Origin: Chlamydia crocodili
Lineage (GTDB): Bacteria > Chlamydiota > Chlamydiia > Chlamydiales > Chlamydiaceae
Reading direction: 5' to 3'
NCBI RefSeq assembly: GCF_018343815.1
Contig: NZ_CP060791.1
Span: forward strand, 514,113-578,112
DNA: 64,000 bases
In this document: piece by piece, positions 35,952 through 47,400 of the stretch
How the letters are laid out: each line of letters opens with the position of its first letter
Numbering within the stretch: the stretch's first letter is position 1
Translations under genes and position numbers: made by a program
The notes under the pieces: generated by a model
The model's input: only the letters and a program-made list of their open reading frames with translations
Database searches by the model: none
Told to the model about the DNA's origin: nothing

Positions 35952-36386
35952 TTATAAGGGAATCCAGTTTTTTTTCTTATTTTTTTTGGATGATGTGGTT
36001 TTTGTTTTCTTATTAGAATCAGGTGCTGGTATTTCTCCTCCTAAGTCCCTAGTAACTTCATTAATTAGAGCTTCTGTCTCTTTTTTATATTCATTACACG
36101 AAGATCTAATATTTTCTAAAGCCAGCCATTCTTCTGGAGAAAAGTTATCAGGATTATTAGCAAACACTTCCATTTGTTCTTTAGTCATTCCTGTTTGCTG
36201 GAGGATTTCTTGAGAACGTTTATCCAATTCTTGGATTTTTTCTTGGGTTTTTTCCATCAAATATTCGTAATCTACTTCAGAGTCAGAAGATAAGGCAGAA
36301 CCGAATGAGGGATCAAAGTCTATATTATAAAGAGTGAGTATTTGTTTTATAGAATCTATTATTTTTTGCGCAGAATTACTATTCAT
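35952..36386 (-). CDS. hypothetical chlamydial protein (CT635-like)
   Basis: A 144-residue soluble protein of unknown function. The N-terminal 110 residues are acidic and helical (SDSEVDYEYLMEKTQEKIQE, a proline-poor coiled-coil region), and the C-terminus is strongly basic (KKTKTTSSKKNKKKNW). There is no signal or membrane segment. It is 22 bases upstream of nqrA and divergent from greA. An acidic body plus basic tail is reminiscent of secretion chaperones or nucleic-acid binders, but I make no call. Confidence 0.65.
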   Translation of the reverse strand: MNSNSAQKIIDSIKQILTLYNIDFDPSFGSALSSDSEVDYEYLMEKTQEKIQELDKRSQEILQQTGMTKEQMEVFANNPDNFSPEEWLALENIRSSCNEYKKETEALINEVTRDLGGEIPAPDSNKKTKTTSSKKNKKKNWIPL

Positions 36387-36474
36387 TAATACACCGTGAA
36401 TTTTAATTTATTATAAAACAAATATTATTATTTTGTGTTGTGATATTGCTCTTTTTTATAGTTAAGCGTATATT

Positions 36475-36500
36475 TCCCGTTAAAAACGGGAGACATCGTG
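36475..36500 (+). promoter_or_regulatory. hairpin covering the greA ribosome-binding site
   Basis: TCCCGTT (36475-36481) and AACGGGA (36485-36491) form a perfect 7-bp stem with a 3-base loop. The 3' arm contains most of the Shine-Dalgarno GGGAG (36488-36492) that serves the GTG start at 36498. Folding would hide the ribosome-binding site. Confidence 0.65.
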
Positions 36501-38651
36501 GACTATCTAGAAAAGTTGCAAGTCTTAATAGACGAAGAGCAACCCTCAAGTTTCTTTAATTTGTGGGAAGAATATTGTTTTAACGATGTGGTGCGAGGGG
36601 CAGAGCTTGTCCAGATCTTAGAGAAAGTAAGGCATTCATCTTTAGCTCCTTTGTTTGGTAAAATATCAGATACAGTTCTTCCTTTATGGGAAAGGATACC
36701 TGATGGAAAAGAGAAAGATCAGGTTCTTCAATTAGTTTTGGATATCCAAAACACTAATGCTAAACCGTTTTATGATGCTGCGATCGACTATGTAAATAGA
36801 AAGTATCAAGGTAGAGAAAATTTTAATGAGGCCTTAAGGGTTGTTGGTCTGCGTGATGGTCGTGAGTTTCAATATAGTTTAAGCCGTTTTGATTTCTTAA
36901 TGCATTTACATGAAGGGAATTTCGTCTTCCATTCTGGAGGATGGGGAGTTGGAGAGGTTATGAGTGTATCCTTTCTTCAACAGAAAGTTCTCATAGAATT
37001 TGAGGGAGTTATGATGGCTAAAGACATCTCCTTTGAAACAGCTTTTAAGAGTTTAATTCCTTTAGATAAAGATCATTTTTTATCACGAAGATTTGGCGAT
37101 CCAGATGGTTTTGAAGCTTATGCTAAGGAACATCCTTCAGAAGTTATAGAAATTCTTCTCAAAGATTTAGGTCCAAAAACTGCTAAAGAAATAAAAGATG
37201 AGCTTGTGGATTTAGTTATTCCTGAAGCTGAGTGGAATCGTTGGTGGCAAGCAACTAAGAGTAAGATTAAGAAAAACACTCGTATAGTAGCTCCTAAGAC
37301 AATAAAGGATCCTTATAAATATAATCCCGGAGGAGATTCTTTAATTTCTCAGTTAGAAAACCGACTTTCTCAAATCGAGGATACTTCTGGAAAACTTACT
37401 GAGATTTATCAATTTATTCGTGATTTACATAGTGAATTAAAGAAGCCTGAAAATCGCGAAATTATAATAAAAACATTGCAAACACTTGTTATTGAGGATA
37501 ACCAATCTTTAGAAATTCAAAGAGATTTATTGCTTTCAGATTTTTTGGGAGAGAAATCGAGCGTTTTAGATAGCAAATTCTTATCTTCTCTTGATGAAGA
37601 GGGGATTATTTCTATAGTTAATAATATTTCCATAGTAGCTTTGCAAAAGGTGTTTTTAATGTTGATAAAGAAGCATTCTCCGGTTTGGGAGAATGTTTTC
37701 ATGAAGATTTTTCTTTCAACAACATCTCCATCTCTTAGAGAGCTTACTTTTAAAGTGTTCAAAGGTGAGGATTCTTACTGTAAAAAAATTGAGAAAAAAC
37801 TTCTTGAATGTGCTGAACATCCAATGATGTATCCTGAAGTTTTTGCTTGGTTTTTCTTAAAACTAGGGTCTCATGATGATGGTATTTTTGATCCAAATAA
37901 TAAAGAGATAGAAAGATTATTTTTAGAGGCAGCTATGGTATTTATGTATCATGTTGCTTCAACACCGCAGAAAGAATTAGGGAAAAAGATTTATAACTTT
38001 CTTGTGGGTCAGCGTTATTTAGCTGTTCGTAATATGATAGAGGGGGCTCCGTTATCGTATTTAAAAGAGATTTTATTACTGTCTACAAAGTGTAGCCAGT
38101 TTTCTTCTAGTGATCTTAGTGTTTTACAAAGCCTTGCTGAGGTTGTGCATCCTGATTTGAAGAAAAATAAAGTTGTTGTAGAAGAAGATATTCTTTGGAC
38201 AACTTCTGAAAGCTTCACTAGAATGAAAAACAAGCTTCAATCTCTTGTTGGTAAGGAAATGGTAGACAATGCTAAAGAAATCGAGGATGCAAGGGCTTTA
38301 GGAGACCTTAGGGAGAATTCTGAGTATAAATTTGCTTTAGAAAAACGTGCGCGTTTACAAGAAGAAATTCGAGTGCTTTCAGAAGAGGTAAATCGAGCTA
38401 GAATACTGACTAAGGATATAGTCTTTACTGATAAGGTTGGTGTAGGTTGTAGAGTTTCTTTGGAAGACGAAAAAGGAAATCTTATCACTTATTCAATTCT
38501 TGGTCCTTGGGACGCTGATCCAGATAATTATATTCTTTCTTTAAAGTCTAAACTTGCTCAAGAAATGCTCGATAAAAGTGTTGGAGCGACCTTACAGTTT
38601 CAAGGAAAGAAATATAAGATAAGTCAAATACAATCTATTTGGGATGCGTAA
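36498..38651 (+). CDS. greA: GreA transcription elongation factor with large chlamydial N-terminal domain
   Basis: The C-terminal ~160 residues (about 555-717) are a complete GreA: the coiled-coil finger with the conserved acidic tip region ([20 protein letters not shown]), and the globular domain ([23 protein letters not shown]). GreA restarts backtracked RNA polymerase by stimulating transcript cleavage. The N-terminal ~550 residues are helical and found, as far as I know, only in chlamydial GreA; their role is unknown. The start is GTG at 36498 with GGGAG upstream. tRNA-Ala follows convergently after nine bases. Confidence 0.93.
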   Translation: MDYLEKLQVLIDEEQPSSFFNLWEEYCFNDVVRGAELVQILEKVRHSSLAPLFGKISDTVLPLWERIPDGKEKDQVLQLVLDIQNTNAKPFYDAAIDYVNRKYQGRENFNEALRVVGLRDGREFQYSLSRFDFLMHLHEGNFVFHSGGWGVGEVMSVSFLQQKVLIEFEGVMMAKDISFETAFKSLIPLDKDHFLSRRFGDPDGFEAYAKEHPSEVIEILLKDLGPKTAKEIKDELVDLVIPEAEWNRWWQATKSKIKKNTRIVAPKTIKDPYKYNPGGDSLISQLENRLSQIEDTSGKLTEIYQFIRDLHSELKKPENREIIIKTLQTLVIEDNQSLEIQRDLLLSDFLGEKSSVLDSKFLSSLDEEGIISIVNNISIVALQKVFLMLIKKHSPVWENVFMKIFLSTTSPSLRELTFKVFKGEDSYCKKIEKKLLECAEHPMMYPEVFAWFFLKLGSHDDGIFDPNNKEIERLFLEAAMVFMYHVASTPQKELGKKIYNFLVGQRYLAVRNMIEGAPLSYLKEILLLSTKCSQFSSSDLSVLQSLAEVVHPDLKKNKVVVEEDILWTTSESFTRMKNKLQSLVGKEMVDNAKEIEDARALGDLRENSEYKFALEKRARLQEEIRVLSEEVNRARILTKDIVFTDKVGVGCRVSLEDEKGNLITYSILGPWDADPDNYILSLKSKLAQEMLDKSVGATLQFQGKKYKISQIQSIWDA

Positions 38652-38659
38652 TAAGGGAA

Positions 38660-38732
38660 TGGAGCATAGCGGAATCGAACCGCTGACCTCAACAATGCCA
38701 TTGTTGCGCTCTACCAATTGAGCTAATACCCC
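38660..38732 (-). tRNA. tRNA-Ala (anticodon GGC)
   Basis: A 73-nt cloverleaf: acceptor GGGGTAT/ATGCTCC (two GU pairs), D-arm AGCTCAATTGGTAGAGC, anticodon stem CAACA/TGTTG with loop ATGGCAT (anticodon GGC), T-arm CAGCGGTTCGATTCCGCT, discriminator A. CCA is not encoded. Confidence 0.95.
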
Positions 38733-38803
38733 GAATAGATAAAACTATCACGAGATAAGGTTTAGAATCAATCTTTGTTCTAACGCGAAGGATTTTCTTT
38801 AAT

Positions 38804-39994
38804 ATGAGTTTTTTTAATCAGTTACCCACATTTGCTCCTGATTCTATTTTAGGTCTGCAAAAACTATTTTTAGAAGATGAACGAGAGGAAAAGGTAAATC
38901 TTGTTATAGGTTCTTATGAAGATCCTAACAAGGCATATGGTGGTTTTTCTAGCGTTCGTAAGGCACAATTTCTATTTTTAGAAGACGAGATGAATAAGGG
39001 GTATTTACCTATCAGTGGGTTACCTTCTTTTAATCAAGAGATGGAGAAACTTGTTTTTGGTAATGTAAATTCTAGTTTTGTTGTTGGTGCTCAGGCATTA
39101 GGAGGAACGGGAGCTTTACATTTAGGCGCCAAGATTTTTTCTATGGCCTATCCTTCGGGTAAGGTGTATATTCCCGAACAAACTTGGGGGAATCATGTAA
39201 GAATATTCGCTCAACAAGGTTTAGAGGTTCTTAAATATCCTTATTATAGTTCAGAAAGCAAGACCTTGCTTTTTGATGAGATGCTTTCTGTATTAAAATC
39301 CGCTCCCAAATATTCTTTAGTGCTTTTGCAATGTTGTTGTCATAATCCTACAGGTATGGATCTTGATGAAAATATGTGGACACGTCTTGCTGAAGTGATG
39401 AAAGAGAATCAACTTTTACCTTTTTTCGATACTGCTTATTTAGGTTTTGGTTTGGGTATCAAGGAAGATAGGCGTCCTATAGAGATTTTCATAGAAGCTG
39501 GAAATGCGATATTTGTAGCTGCTTGTGCAAGTAAGAATTTTTCTCTTTATGGAGAGAGAGTCGGCTATTTTGCTGCCTATAGTAAAGTTGTTGACGATTT
39601 AGATAAAATTTCTAGTTGTCTCGAAGAGAAAATCCGTGGTGAATATTCTTCTCCTCCTAGACATGGAGCTCGAATTGTTTCGACGATCTTATCAGATGGT
39701 GTTTTGGAAAAAGAATGGATATCAGAATTAGATACTATTCGTAATTCTTTAGGAAAAACACGAGCTCGATTTGTTCAAGCTATGCGTAACCATATAGGTC
39801 ATTCTTTTGACTTTATTTTGTCTCAGAAGGGATTTTTTGGATATCCTGGGTTTTCTTTAGAACAAGTGCTTTTTCTTAGATTAGAGAAAGGTATTTATAC
39901 CACAAGTGGAGCAAGATTTAATTTAAACGGAATCACTGATAAGAATATCGATTATGTTGCACAGAGTTTTTCTGAGACATATCAGTTATCATAG
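38804..39994 (+). CDS. tyrB: aromatic/aspartate aminotransferase (class I, PLP)
   Basis: A PLP-dependent transaminase of 396 residues in the AspC/TyrB subfamily, interconverting aspartate or aromatic amino acids with 2-oxo acids. Motifs include QALGGTGALHLGAK, HNPTGMDLDENMW, the PLP lysine in ASKNFSLYGERVGYF, and the C-terminal GARFNLNGI. Aromatic versus aspartate preference cannot be read from the sequence. A hairpin 80 bases downstream may end the transcript. Confidence 0.92.
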   Translation: MSFFNQLPTFAPDSILGLQKLFLEDEREEKVNLVIGSYEDPNKAYGGFSSVRKAQFLFLEDEMNKGYLPISGLPSFNQEMEKLVFGNVNSSFVVGAQALGGTGALHLGAKIFSMAYPSGKVYIPEQTWGNHVRIFAQQGLEVLKYPYYSSESKTLLFDEMLSVLKSAPKYSLVLLQCCCHNPTGMDLDENMWTRLAEVMKENQLLPFFDTAYLGFGLGIKEDRRPIEIFIEAGNAIFVAACASKNFSLYGERVGYFAAYSKVVDDLDKISSCLEEKIRGEYSSPPRHGARIVSTILSDGVLEKEWISELDTIRNSLGKTRARFVQAMRNHIGHSFDFILSQKGFFGYPGFSLEQVLFLRLEKGIYTTSGARFNLNGITDKNIDYVAQSFSETYQLS

Positions 39995-40045
39995 TCTTTA
40001 TGATTAGATAAGAGTTTTTCTTTTTTCGATAATCTTTCTATTCTA

Positions 40046-40092
40046 AGTGAAAAATATTCACTATGAATATTGGCGCAGATAGGTTTCTGCGC
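40046..40092 (+). terminator. two hairpins downstream of tyrB
   Basis: AGTGAA/TTCACT (40046-40051, 40057-40062) is followed by a GC-rich 7-bp stem GCGCAGA/TCTGCGC (40073-40079, 40086-40092) and then a T-rich stretch. The second is the likelier terminator. The rest of 39995-40257 is AT-rich with no gene seen. Confidence 0.5.
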
Positions 40093-40257
40093 GTATTTCT
40101 ATTTTATTCTATATAGAAGTTTTAATTATGTTTTATTTTACGCGTTAGTATCATAAAACAATGAGATAAACACCGATCATTAACAAAAACTAAAACATAT
40201 TTTAGATGCATTGAAAAAATGTATTAATTCTATGTTGCAATCAAAATATTAAGAAAT

Positions 40258-41325
40258 ATGTGTGCAATTAAAAAACCTGAAAGACATCGTTCTGCGATTA
40301 AAACAGCCGGTTCTATTGCTTATCGTCGTTATAGAAAAAATAGGCTCTATGTCTATTTAGTGATTTCTTTGAGTATTATTTTGTGTTGGTCTTTACCAAG
40401 ACCTTTTTATGAAGATCTTCAGAAGAGATTCATATCTTTGCATACACGTGTTTTCTTTAAACACAGTGAAGTTGTTCCTATAGATTATTCGATACAAGAT
40501 ATTGAAAATATCATCTTAAAAGATCGTATTACTATTTTAGAGGAGCGTTTACAGGCTTATGAGGTTGCTAATTATATACCCCCATTGTTTTCTGAGATCT
40601 TATCTCCATATTTCCGCAAGTTAATTGCTAGTCGTGTTATTTATCGTGATCCTTCTCACTGGGGAAGCTCTTGTTGGATAAACGTAGGTAAAGAGCAAAA
40701 GATACAGAAAAACTCCCCAGTATTATCAGGAAAGGTCCTTATTGGTCTTGTAGATTATGTGGGGGAGCAACAATCACGAATACGCTTAATCACTGATGTG
40801 GGTATGCAACCTTCAGTCATTGCTGTTCGTGGGGGAATACAAGCCTGGTTAGTAAGAGATCAGATACAAGGTCTTAAAAAACATCTCGAACGCCTTTCTG
40901 ATTCCTATATTCTTGAGAAAGATAAATATGAAAAAATAGATCAATTAGAAGAGCTCAACTCATTTATACATTATAGTGATGAAAACACTTTGCTTTTAAG
41001 AGGCACATTATCAGGTAGTGGTGGTCCTTTATGGAAAGATGAAACACTAATTCTACATGGTGAGGGATTTTGTTTTTCTGATGGAAAAGGCCTGCGTGTT
41101 GGGGATATTTTAATTACAACAGGATTGGATGGTGTGTTCCCTCCAGGATTGTTTGTTGCTGAGATTACCAAAGTTTGTCAACCTAGAGAAGGTGCGTGTT
41201 CTTATAAAATAGAAGCTAAGTCGTTAGCTGAAGATTTAACGGATCTTTCTTCTGTTTTGGTTCTTCCTGCGATGGAATTTAATCCTAATGATAGACCGGA
41301 TATTTTTGGTTTATTATGGGATTAG
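40258..41325 (+). CDS. mreC: rod-shape protein MreC-like (CT638-like)
   Basis: A 355-residue protein with a basic N-terminus, one membrane segment (about 31-47, VYLVISLSIILCWSL), a helical coiled-coil stalk (about 80-105) and a periplasmic beta-domain (VIYRDPSHWGSSCWINVG, VGEQQSRIRLITDVG, GLRVGDILITTGLDGVFPPG) typical of MreC. MreC links MreB to peptidoglycan synthesis; chlamydiae use MreB-type proteins for division. No good Shine-Dalgarno is seen before the ATG. The 3' end overlaps recB by 41 bases on the opposite strand. Confidence 0.85.
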   Translation: MCAIKKPERHRSAIKTAGSIAYRRYRKNRLYVYLVISLSIILCWSLPRPFYEDLQKRFISLHTRVFFKHSEVVPIDYSIQDIENIILKDRITILEERLQAYEVANYIPPLFSEILSPYFRKLIASRVIYRDPSHWGSSCWINVGKEQKIQKNSPVLSGKVLIGLVDYVGEQQSRIRLITDVGMQPSVIAVRGGIQAWLVRDQIQGLKKHLERLSDSYILEKDKYEKIDQLEELNSFIHYSDENTLLLRGTLSGSGGPLWKDETLILHGEGFCFSDGKGLRVGDILITTGLDGVFPPGLFVAEITKVCQPREGACSYKIEAKSLAEDLTDLSSVLVLPAMEFNPNDRPDIFGLLWD

Positions 41326-44300
41326 GCATTTTTTGATTCGGTAAGCGTAGAAATCCATTTCCCTCGGGATCTATACCTCGGATAAAAACAAATCCCATTT
41401 CTACATCTCTAGCAATATCAAATTGTTGAAGAAACCGTTTTGCTGCATGAATATAAATAGCACCTTGATAGTCGAGATTTTGCTCTCTTATATAGTTAAA
41501 GAGATTTTCCTGAGAATATTCAGAACTCATTTCTCCTAAGAATGATGTCTTCCAATCGATAATATAATACTTATCATTATGTTCGAAAAATAGATCAATA
41601 ACTCCTTGCCATAGCTGTTCTTTGTTAGAAAACAAAAAGGACTCTTCAGTGAAGATTTTATGGGGAATAATATCTTTCAGAGAAAAACATTCTGTAGCAA
41701 AAGATAATGGGGAAGAAAATGTTATTATGAGCTTTTGAGAAATAATTTCTTCATAACCCTCTAGATGGGTATTTTTAACGAAATTCGTGACTATTGACAA
41801 GATTTTAGAAAGAGGAATCTTAAAGTTAGGAGAAATGTTTTCTAAAATTTTATGAATAATAATACCAGTTTTTCTTCCTTTGGGAAGAACAGAAGAAGCT
41901 ACAGCTTCTGTGATATCACTATCTAAAGAAGTTTCATTATCTAATATCTGTTTTACAGAAGAAAAAGAAAAGATTTGTTTAGTGGGAGCTATGGGCAAGG
42001 TAAAAAGTGATGGAGGAACCATTTTATAAACAGGTTCTTTAACTTCAAGGTTGCTTTCTATAGCTGATAGAGAAAACATAGTGGGTTGTTCTTTTGACAA
42101 CTGTTGTGCTAAATCTATAATGGATTCGTGAGAACCTTCAAGTTTCACATAGTTGGTTAAAGCTGAATTACGTCGTGAATTTGAGGAATTTTGTATAGGG
42201 ATAAATAATTGTTTTCTTGCTCGTGTACAAGCAACGTACATTTCTCGAATCCATTCTGATGCGCTTTTATTTTTCTTAGACTTATCTAGTCCTGCGCAAA
42301 AAACTACATCATATTCTAATCCTTTAGATGCGTGAATGGTGGTAATTTTTAATATTTCTGTATCTTCAGAATATGAAGAGAAGGAAAGATTTTCTTCCCA
42401 ACGTCCAGTTTCAGAGAAATATTGTAAATAGAGTAATTGATGTTGAGGATGAGAAGAAACAGTGTTTAAATAAGCGCAAAGCCTCTCCATTTCTTGGAAA
42501 ATAAGATCGCCCTGTGGCGTTTTTAACAATGCTTCTCCTTGCATAGTCATGAAATGATAGAACGTTGCTAAAAGTCCATGATCAAAAATATAACTACGAA
42601 GTGAAAAGAAATATGTAGAATAGAGCTCTTTTTTTTCTATAACTTCACTAAGGTTATGTCTGAAAAGACTACTTAATAATACTCTCTGTATTTTTTCATA
42701 ATTTTCTGGATGAAGAATAGCTTCTAGCCACGCTAACGTTAACAAATAAGTTTCTGTAAGATGGAAAATTGATTTGTTCTTAGAAAATGCTACAGGAACA
42801 CTACAATGAGTAATGAGATCAAAAGCTTGAGCAGAATCTGATACTAAAATTGCCATACGCCCTAGGGGAATATCATGGGTCTCTTGTAGGTAAGAAGCGG
42901 TACGGGAAATCCAAGCGGCATGATCCGAAGTATCATCATAGGAGAAGAAGTGTATTGGGGCGTGCTGAGAATTCTCAAAATGTTCAGAGCTCTGAGGATG
43001 TAGGGGATGATACTCTATAGGTTCATAACCTGGAATTTCTAGAAAGGGAGAGCATTTGCAAAAAAGAAAGTTAATAGCTTCCATTAGTTTTACAGTAGAG
43101 CGATAGTTATTTATGAGATGCAATTGTGAAGATTTAGGAAATGTTGATTTAGCTTTTAGATATGTAGCGAGATCTGCATTTCTCCACTCATAAATAGATT
43201 GTTTTGGATCACCTATTAAAAATAGGGATCCTGAGAAAGCATCATTTGCAAACAGCTTTGAAAATATATTCCATTGTTTCCTATCGGTATCCTGGAATTC
43301 ATCGATCAATACTAACTGAAAACGCTTCCTTAGAGCTGTTATGATTTCTTCGGATCTTGAAGAGAGGAGAATATCTTCTAAAGCTGAGATGCTCTCATCC
43401 GGAGATAACCACCGCGTATAATGATTCTTTAAATAGAGTTGTAAGTCTCGAAGTAGAGTGTTAAAAATAAGGTCTAAATTGCAAAATTGTTCAGTATAGT
43501 GAAACCAGGAGGTCTCCTCTATATAGCTAAAAGCTCTAGAGGTCTGATAACGTGCTAAGCGATTTTTAGGATGGAAAGTCTCTGCAATTTTAGAAAAAGA
43601 AAATAAGCGTACGGATATTTTTTCGTCATACAAGTATTTTACAAAAAGCTGAAGATCTTCATCTATAGAAAAGGGTTGTTTTCTAAAACTTTCTTTGTGT
43701 TGTAGTAATTGCTCTAGAAATTCTGTCTCTGGAATATCTTGTATTTTAGCTCGAACGGAGCCGTACCATGATTCTAGAGATTCCCAAGTAGAAGTTTTTG
43801 AAGATAAATGCTCAAAAGTTTGCAGTGTATAACTAGAGAGTAGCTTATCAGTTAAAAAAGATGTGTATTTAGAATTATATCTGGCTGCAAGCAGATAAAA
43901 TTGCTCGGGAAACAAAACAGAACGCCAAACGTCTTGGGATAGATATTTTTGGATGTGATGAAAAACTGATTGTGTATGGGTAAGAACAGTATTAGTCTGT
44001 GTCATTTGCAGTTCAGGAAAATGTTGCTGTAGCACGTGATTGCAAAATCCATGAATGGTAAAGATCGCCATGCGATCTATAGTTGCCAAAGCATTACGTA
44101 CTTGCATGTAAAGCCGTTTTACATCACTAACATCTTTTAGATAAGGAGGAAGAGGTGCTGAAGGATCTTTGAGAGCGGATTTTAACTGAGATAACGCATG
44201 CTTAAGATTATCTTGAATCCTGAGTTTTAATTCGTTAGTTGCTGCGTTTGTGAATGTTACTGCAAGAATATTTTCAACATGGGAAACAGAACCTTCTAAA

Positions 44301-44416
44301 ATAGCTCGCAAGACAATTTGTTCAATAGTAAAAGTCTTTCCTGTACCAGCAGAGGCTTCTAAGAAATATTTTCCATGAATGGATGTTTGAGCATTAAAAA
44401 TATCAAACGGTTTCAT
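41285..44416 (-). CDS. recB: exodeoxyribonuclease V beta subunit (RecB)
   Basis: The 3'-5' helicase and nuclease subunit of RecBCD, 1043 residues (E. coli 1180). Walker A is ASAGTGKTFT (21-30), motif II LVLIDEFQDTD, and helicase motif V TIHASKGLEYDVVF. The RecB-family nuclease motif is present about 90 residues from the C-terminus (YYIIDWKTSF, Asp-x-Lys). The start overlaps the end of recC by 14 bases, indicating translational coupling. Confidence 0.95.
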   Translation of the reverse strand: MKPFDIFNAQTSIHGKYFLEASAGTGKTFTIEQIVLRAILEGSVSHVENILAVTFTNAATNELKLRIQDNLKHALSQLKSALKDPSAPLPPYLKDVSDVKRLYMQVRNALATIDRMAIFTIHGFCNHVLQQHFPELQMTQTNTVLTHTQSVFHHIQKYLSQDVWRSVLFPEQFYLLAARYNSKYTSFLTDKLLSSYTLQTFEHLSSKTSTWESLESWYGSVRAKIQDIPETEFLEQLLQHKESFRKQPFSIDEDLQLFVKYLYDEKISVRLFSFSKIAETFHPKNRLARYQTSRAFSYIEETSWFHYTEQFCNLDLIFNTLLRDLQLYLKNHYTRWLSPDESISALEDILLSSRSEEIITALRKRFQLVLIDEFQDTDRKQWNIFSKLFANDAFSGSLFLIGDPKQSIYEWRNADLATYLKAKSTFPKSSQLHLINNYRSTVKLMEAINFLFCKCSPFLEIPGYEPIEYHPLHPQSSEHFENSQHAPIHFFSYDDTSDHAAWISRTASYLQETHDIPLGRMAILVSDSAQAFDLITHCSVPVAFSKNKSIFHLTETYLLTLAWLEAILHPENYEKIQRVLLSSLFRHNLSEVIEKKELYSTYFFSLRSYIFDHGLLATFYHFMTMQGEALLKTPQGDLIFQEMERLCAYLNTVSSHPQHQLLYLQYFSETGRWEENLSFSSYSEDTEILKITTIHASKGLEYDVVFCAGLDKSKKNKSASEWIREMYVACTRARKQLFIPIQNSSNSRRNSALTNYVKLEGSHESIIDLAQQLSKEQPTMFSLSAIESNLEVKEPVYKMVPPSLFTLPIAPTKQIFSFSSVKQILDNETSLDSDITEAVASSVLPKGRKTGIIIHKILENISPNFKIPLSKILSIVTNFVKNTHLEGYEEIISQKLIITFSSPLSFATECFSLKDIIPHKIFTEESFLFSNKEQLWQGVIDLFFEHNDKYYIIDWKTSFLGEMSSEYSQENLFNYIREQNLDYQGAIYIHAAKRFLQQFDIARDVEMGFVFIRGIDPEGNGFLRLPNQKMPNPIINQKYPVYH

Positions 44417-47400
44417 CTGCGTCCTTAAACAAAGAAAGAATCAGTAAACGTTGCTTTTCGGTAACTATGAATTGATCTTGATAATCACGATTATGAAATT
44501 TCCAGAAGAGCGATAAGGCAGGATCATTAGCATCTGTTTCGATAGCAGTATGTATAGATTCATGAAACTTTTCAGGATTGTCTAGACATTTCCAACATTC
44601 AGAAGAAATTAAAGGAATCGGATGCTCTTTCATCATTTGGTATACCTGTAGCACTCGATTTAAATATTTTTCGGGATTAGAAAAAGGAAGGGACAGATCT
44701 TCGAAGTGATCTTTAGAGATAATATTTCTTATAATTGCGTGTTTAGTAATGGCATTGGATTGTTGTAACATCGCTATAGCTATGTAAGCCTTCAAGTAAT
44801 TTTGTATTTCAAAAGAGCTGTCAGGAATAGCTTTGGTTTTCTTGATTACTTTTCTTATTTTGGCTTTGGGATCAATGGAACATGAATATATACCATTAGA
44901 GAATACACCGAAGAATGTTCCATGTAGAAAAATCTCTCTACCATTCAAATTTACACAAACCGGCGGGAGAACCCGATCTTGATCACGAAGATGATCATGG
45001 AATAATGAAGAAGAGAAAATTACCGAATGAGGATCTGTCAGGGGATTTAATCTTACTTTTTCTAACCATTTTTCTATGAGTTCATTGTAAGAGGCAAACA
45101 AATCTTTAGAAAAAGCAGACTGGTAATTATTCGGAATATACTCAGGTATATTTGAAAGGTGATTTTCCCAAAATAACATGACTTGTTTTTTGGTTGGGAA
45201 GAGTTTTTCTCTAATTTCTAATGTTGCAGGAGCTCGAAGAGAAACATGGTAATTAGATTTTAAGAAAAAATCCAAGGGAGAAGAGACAGACTTGATTATT
45301 TGCGATACAGATAAATGAAGCGGAAGATTCGTAGTATTCTTAGGGATTTCAAACAAAGAAGGTAGAGGTTCTTTGATAGAGCAGAATGCCTTTGCGAGTT
45401 TATAATGATATTCTTGAGAAGCATGCACCAAGTTTTTTTTGGAGAATAATGAAGGAGCGTAGGCTTTAGAAGGAAGATGAGTAATAGATAAATTTAAAGC
45501 TTCCTGAAGATAATTCACATATGCACTAGGTAAAACGGGGTTATGAGTAGAAGATTGGTAGCTAACATGAAGTTCATATTTAGTAGTTACCAGGGTCTGA
45601 AGAAAATGGAAATTTTCTTCATTTTCCGAAGAAGAAAATACGAGTTCTTCTTGAGTTGTTGAATCGGTAAGGTCTAGCAGATCAATAGCTTGCGTATTTT
45701 TGTTTGCTCCGAGAATAAACGTATAACCTTTAGGGATAAAGCTTAAGTCTCCCAAAGAGCCTACGTAAGGACCAGGCTTGTCATAAATAGGACTATTTCC
45801 ACAAAAACGGTCAAAGAAATCCAAACAAAAATCAGTAAAAAACATTAAAGAACATTTTGAAGAAGAAAACGTTGGGAAAATAGAATTTTTAAGGGAAGCA
45901 ATCAAAGACAGCTCCTCAGAAGACAAAACAAAGATCGATTCTAAGGAAGATATAATTTGAGTAAAGTGTTCATCATAAGTTTGAACCGCATTCGAGGAAT
46001 AAATATCCATAAGTTTCTGTAAATCATAGAGTAGAGGAAGAATGCGTTCCCAAATTTCTATTTGGCTTACCTTGCCATGTTCTTCGACAAAAGGATATTC
46101 ATTCAGAATATTATTCCCTAAGTTTTGTATATGAACCCCATCTCCTTTGAAAAGCTTCTCCCATTCACTAGAAAGTTTTTTCAAAAGATAGGGAGTTTTA
46201 TTGATATCTATAGGATTTTGTAGTTGTGGATGAATGAGTAGTTGAAGCAGGCGGTAGAGATTGCCCTGTGTTTGCAGAATAGATGATAAGAGTAAAAACT
46301 TTTCTTTTAAATCCTCAGCATATGGAGATGTGTTATTTGTGAAGTATAGAGGTAGATGAGGCTGGAATACTGCTTTTAAATAGACTTTGTAAGTTTCCAA
46401 TTGAGAAGATAAAATAAAAATTTCTTCAGGAAGCACACCTTTATGCAATAGAGAAGAAATCTTCAAAAACACTTCATGAACCTCTCTAGAAGGATTTAAA
46501 GCTTTTCTGATCGTTACAGTTTGTTCTTTGCCTAGAGTATCCCCGGGTGAATTGGGACGTAAGTGAAATAGATTGCTTTGCAAAACACTTAAAGATGTTG
46601 TTTCTTGAGGAATCACAAAAGCTTCGCTGTAGTGCACTTCCTTGTCTAAAAAGAAATTTTGAGATGCTTGGGATTTATGGGAGAGATTAGCAAGCAATGC
46701 CTGCCTATCCGCTAAAATATAATGTTCCCAAGCATCTCTATTGGATTGATCTGTGAACTGACGCCATAAAAAATCAATAGATTTATCAGAAAGTAAGTCC
46801 CCGAAATATTCTCGACTTGGTGAAAAGCAGTAAAAGTACACGGGGAAAAAACTACTTAATTCCGTAAAAAAAGTTGCAAAATGCTTAGGTAAATGAGAAT
46901 AGCCAAAGATATGCAAAGAACGATTTTGTTTTTCAGAACCCAAAGCATCTAATACGGAAGAAAAGACTTTGTTGATAGGAATAAAGTGTTTATCTAGTTG
47001 AGAGAACAAGTCTTTATGATAGCGATTTTTTTCAGAAGGTGCTTGCGAGAATGTATAAAATTTTTTAAAAATAGCTGCTAGACTTTTTGTTGAGCTATAA
47101 GAGGGTTCTGAAAGAAGTTTACTCTGCCTAACATCAATGGATGGATGAGTAATATTTAGCAGCTCGTGTATAAATAGAGGAAGTGTTATATAGTCAGGAA
47201 TTAACGGTTTTTCATGACAAACTTCAGCGAATAAATGTTTGACAAGGGAGTCTGAAGAAGAGAAAATGGTCGACCCCATGAAAATGTGGTTACTTGTAGC
47301 ATTAGTAAGTTCTCTACGTAGCCAATGCCCTATTTCTGTATTGGCGACAAGAATCCATCTTTTAGTAAATGGCTGTTGATAAGTAGAAAATAGATCTTCT

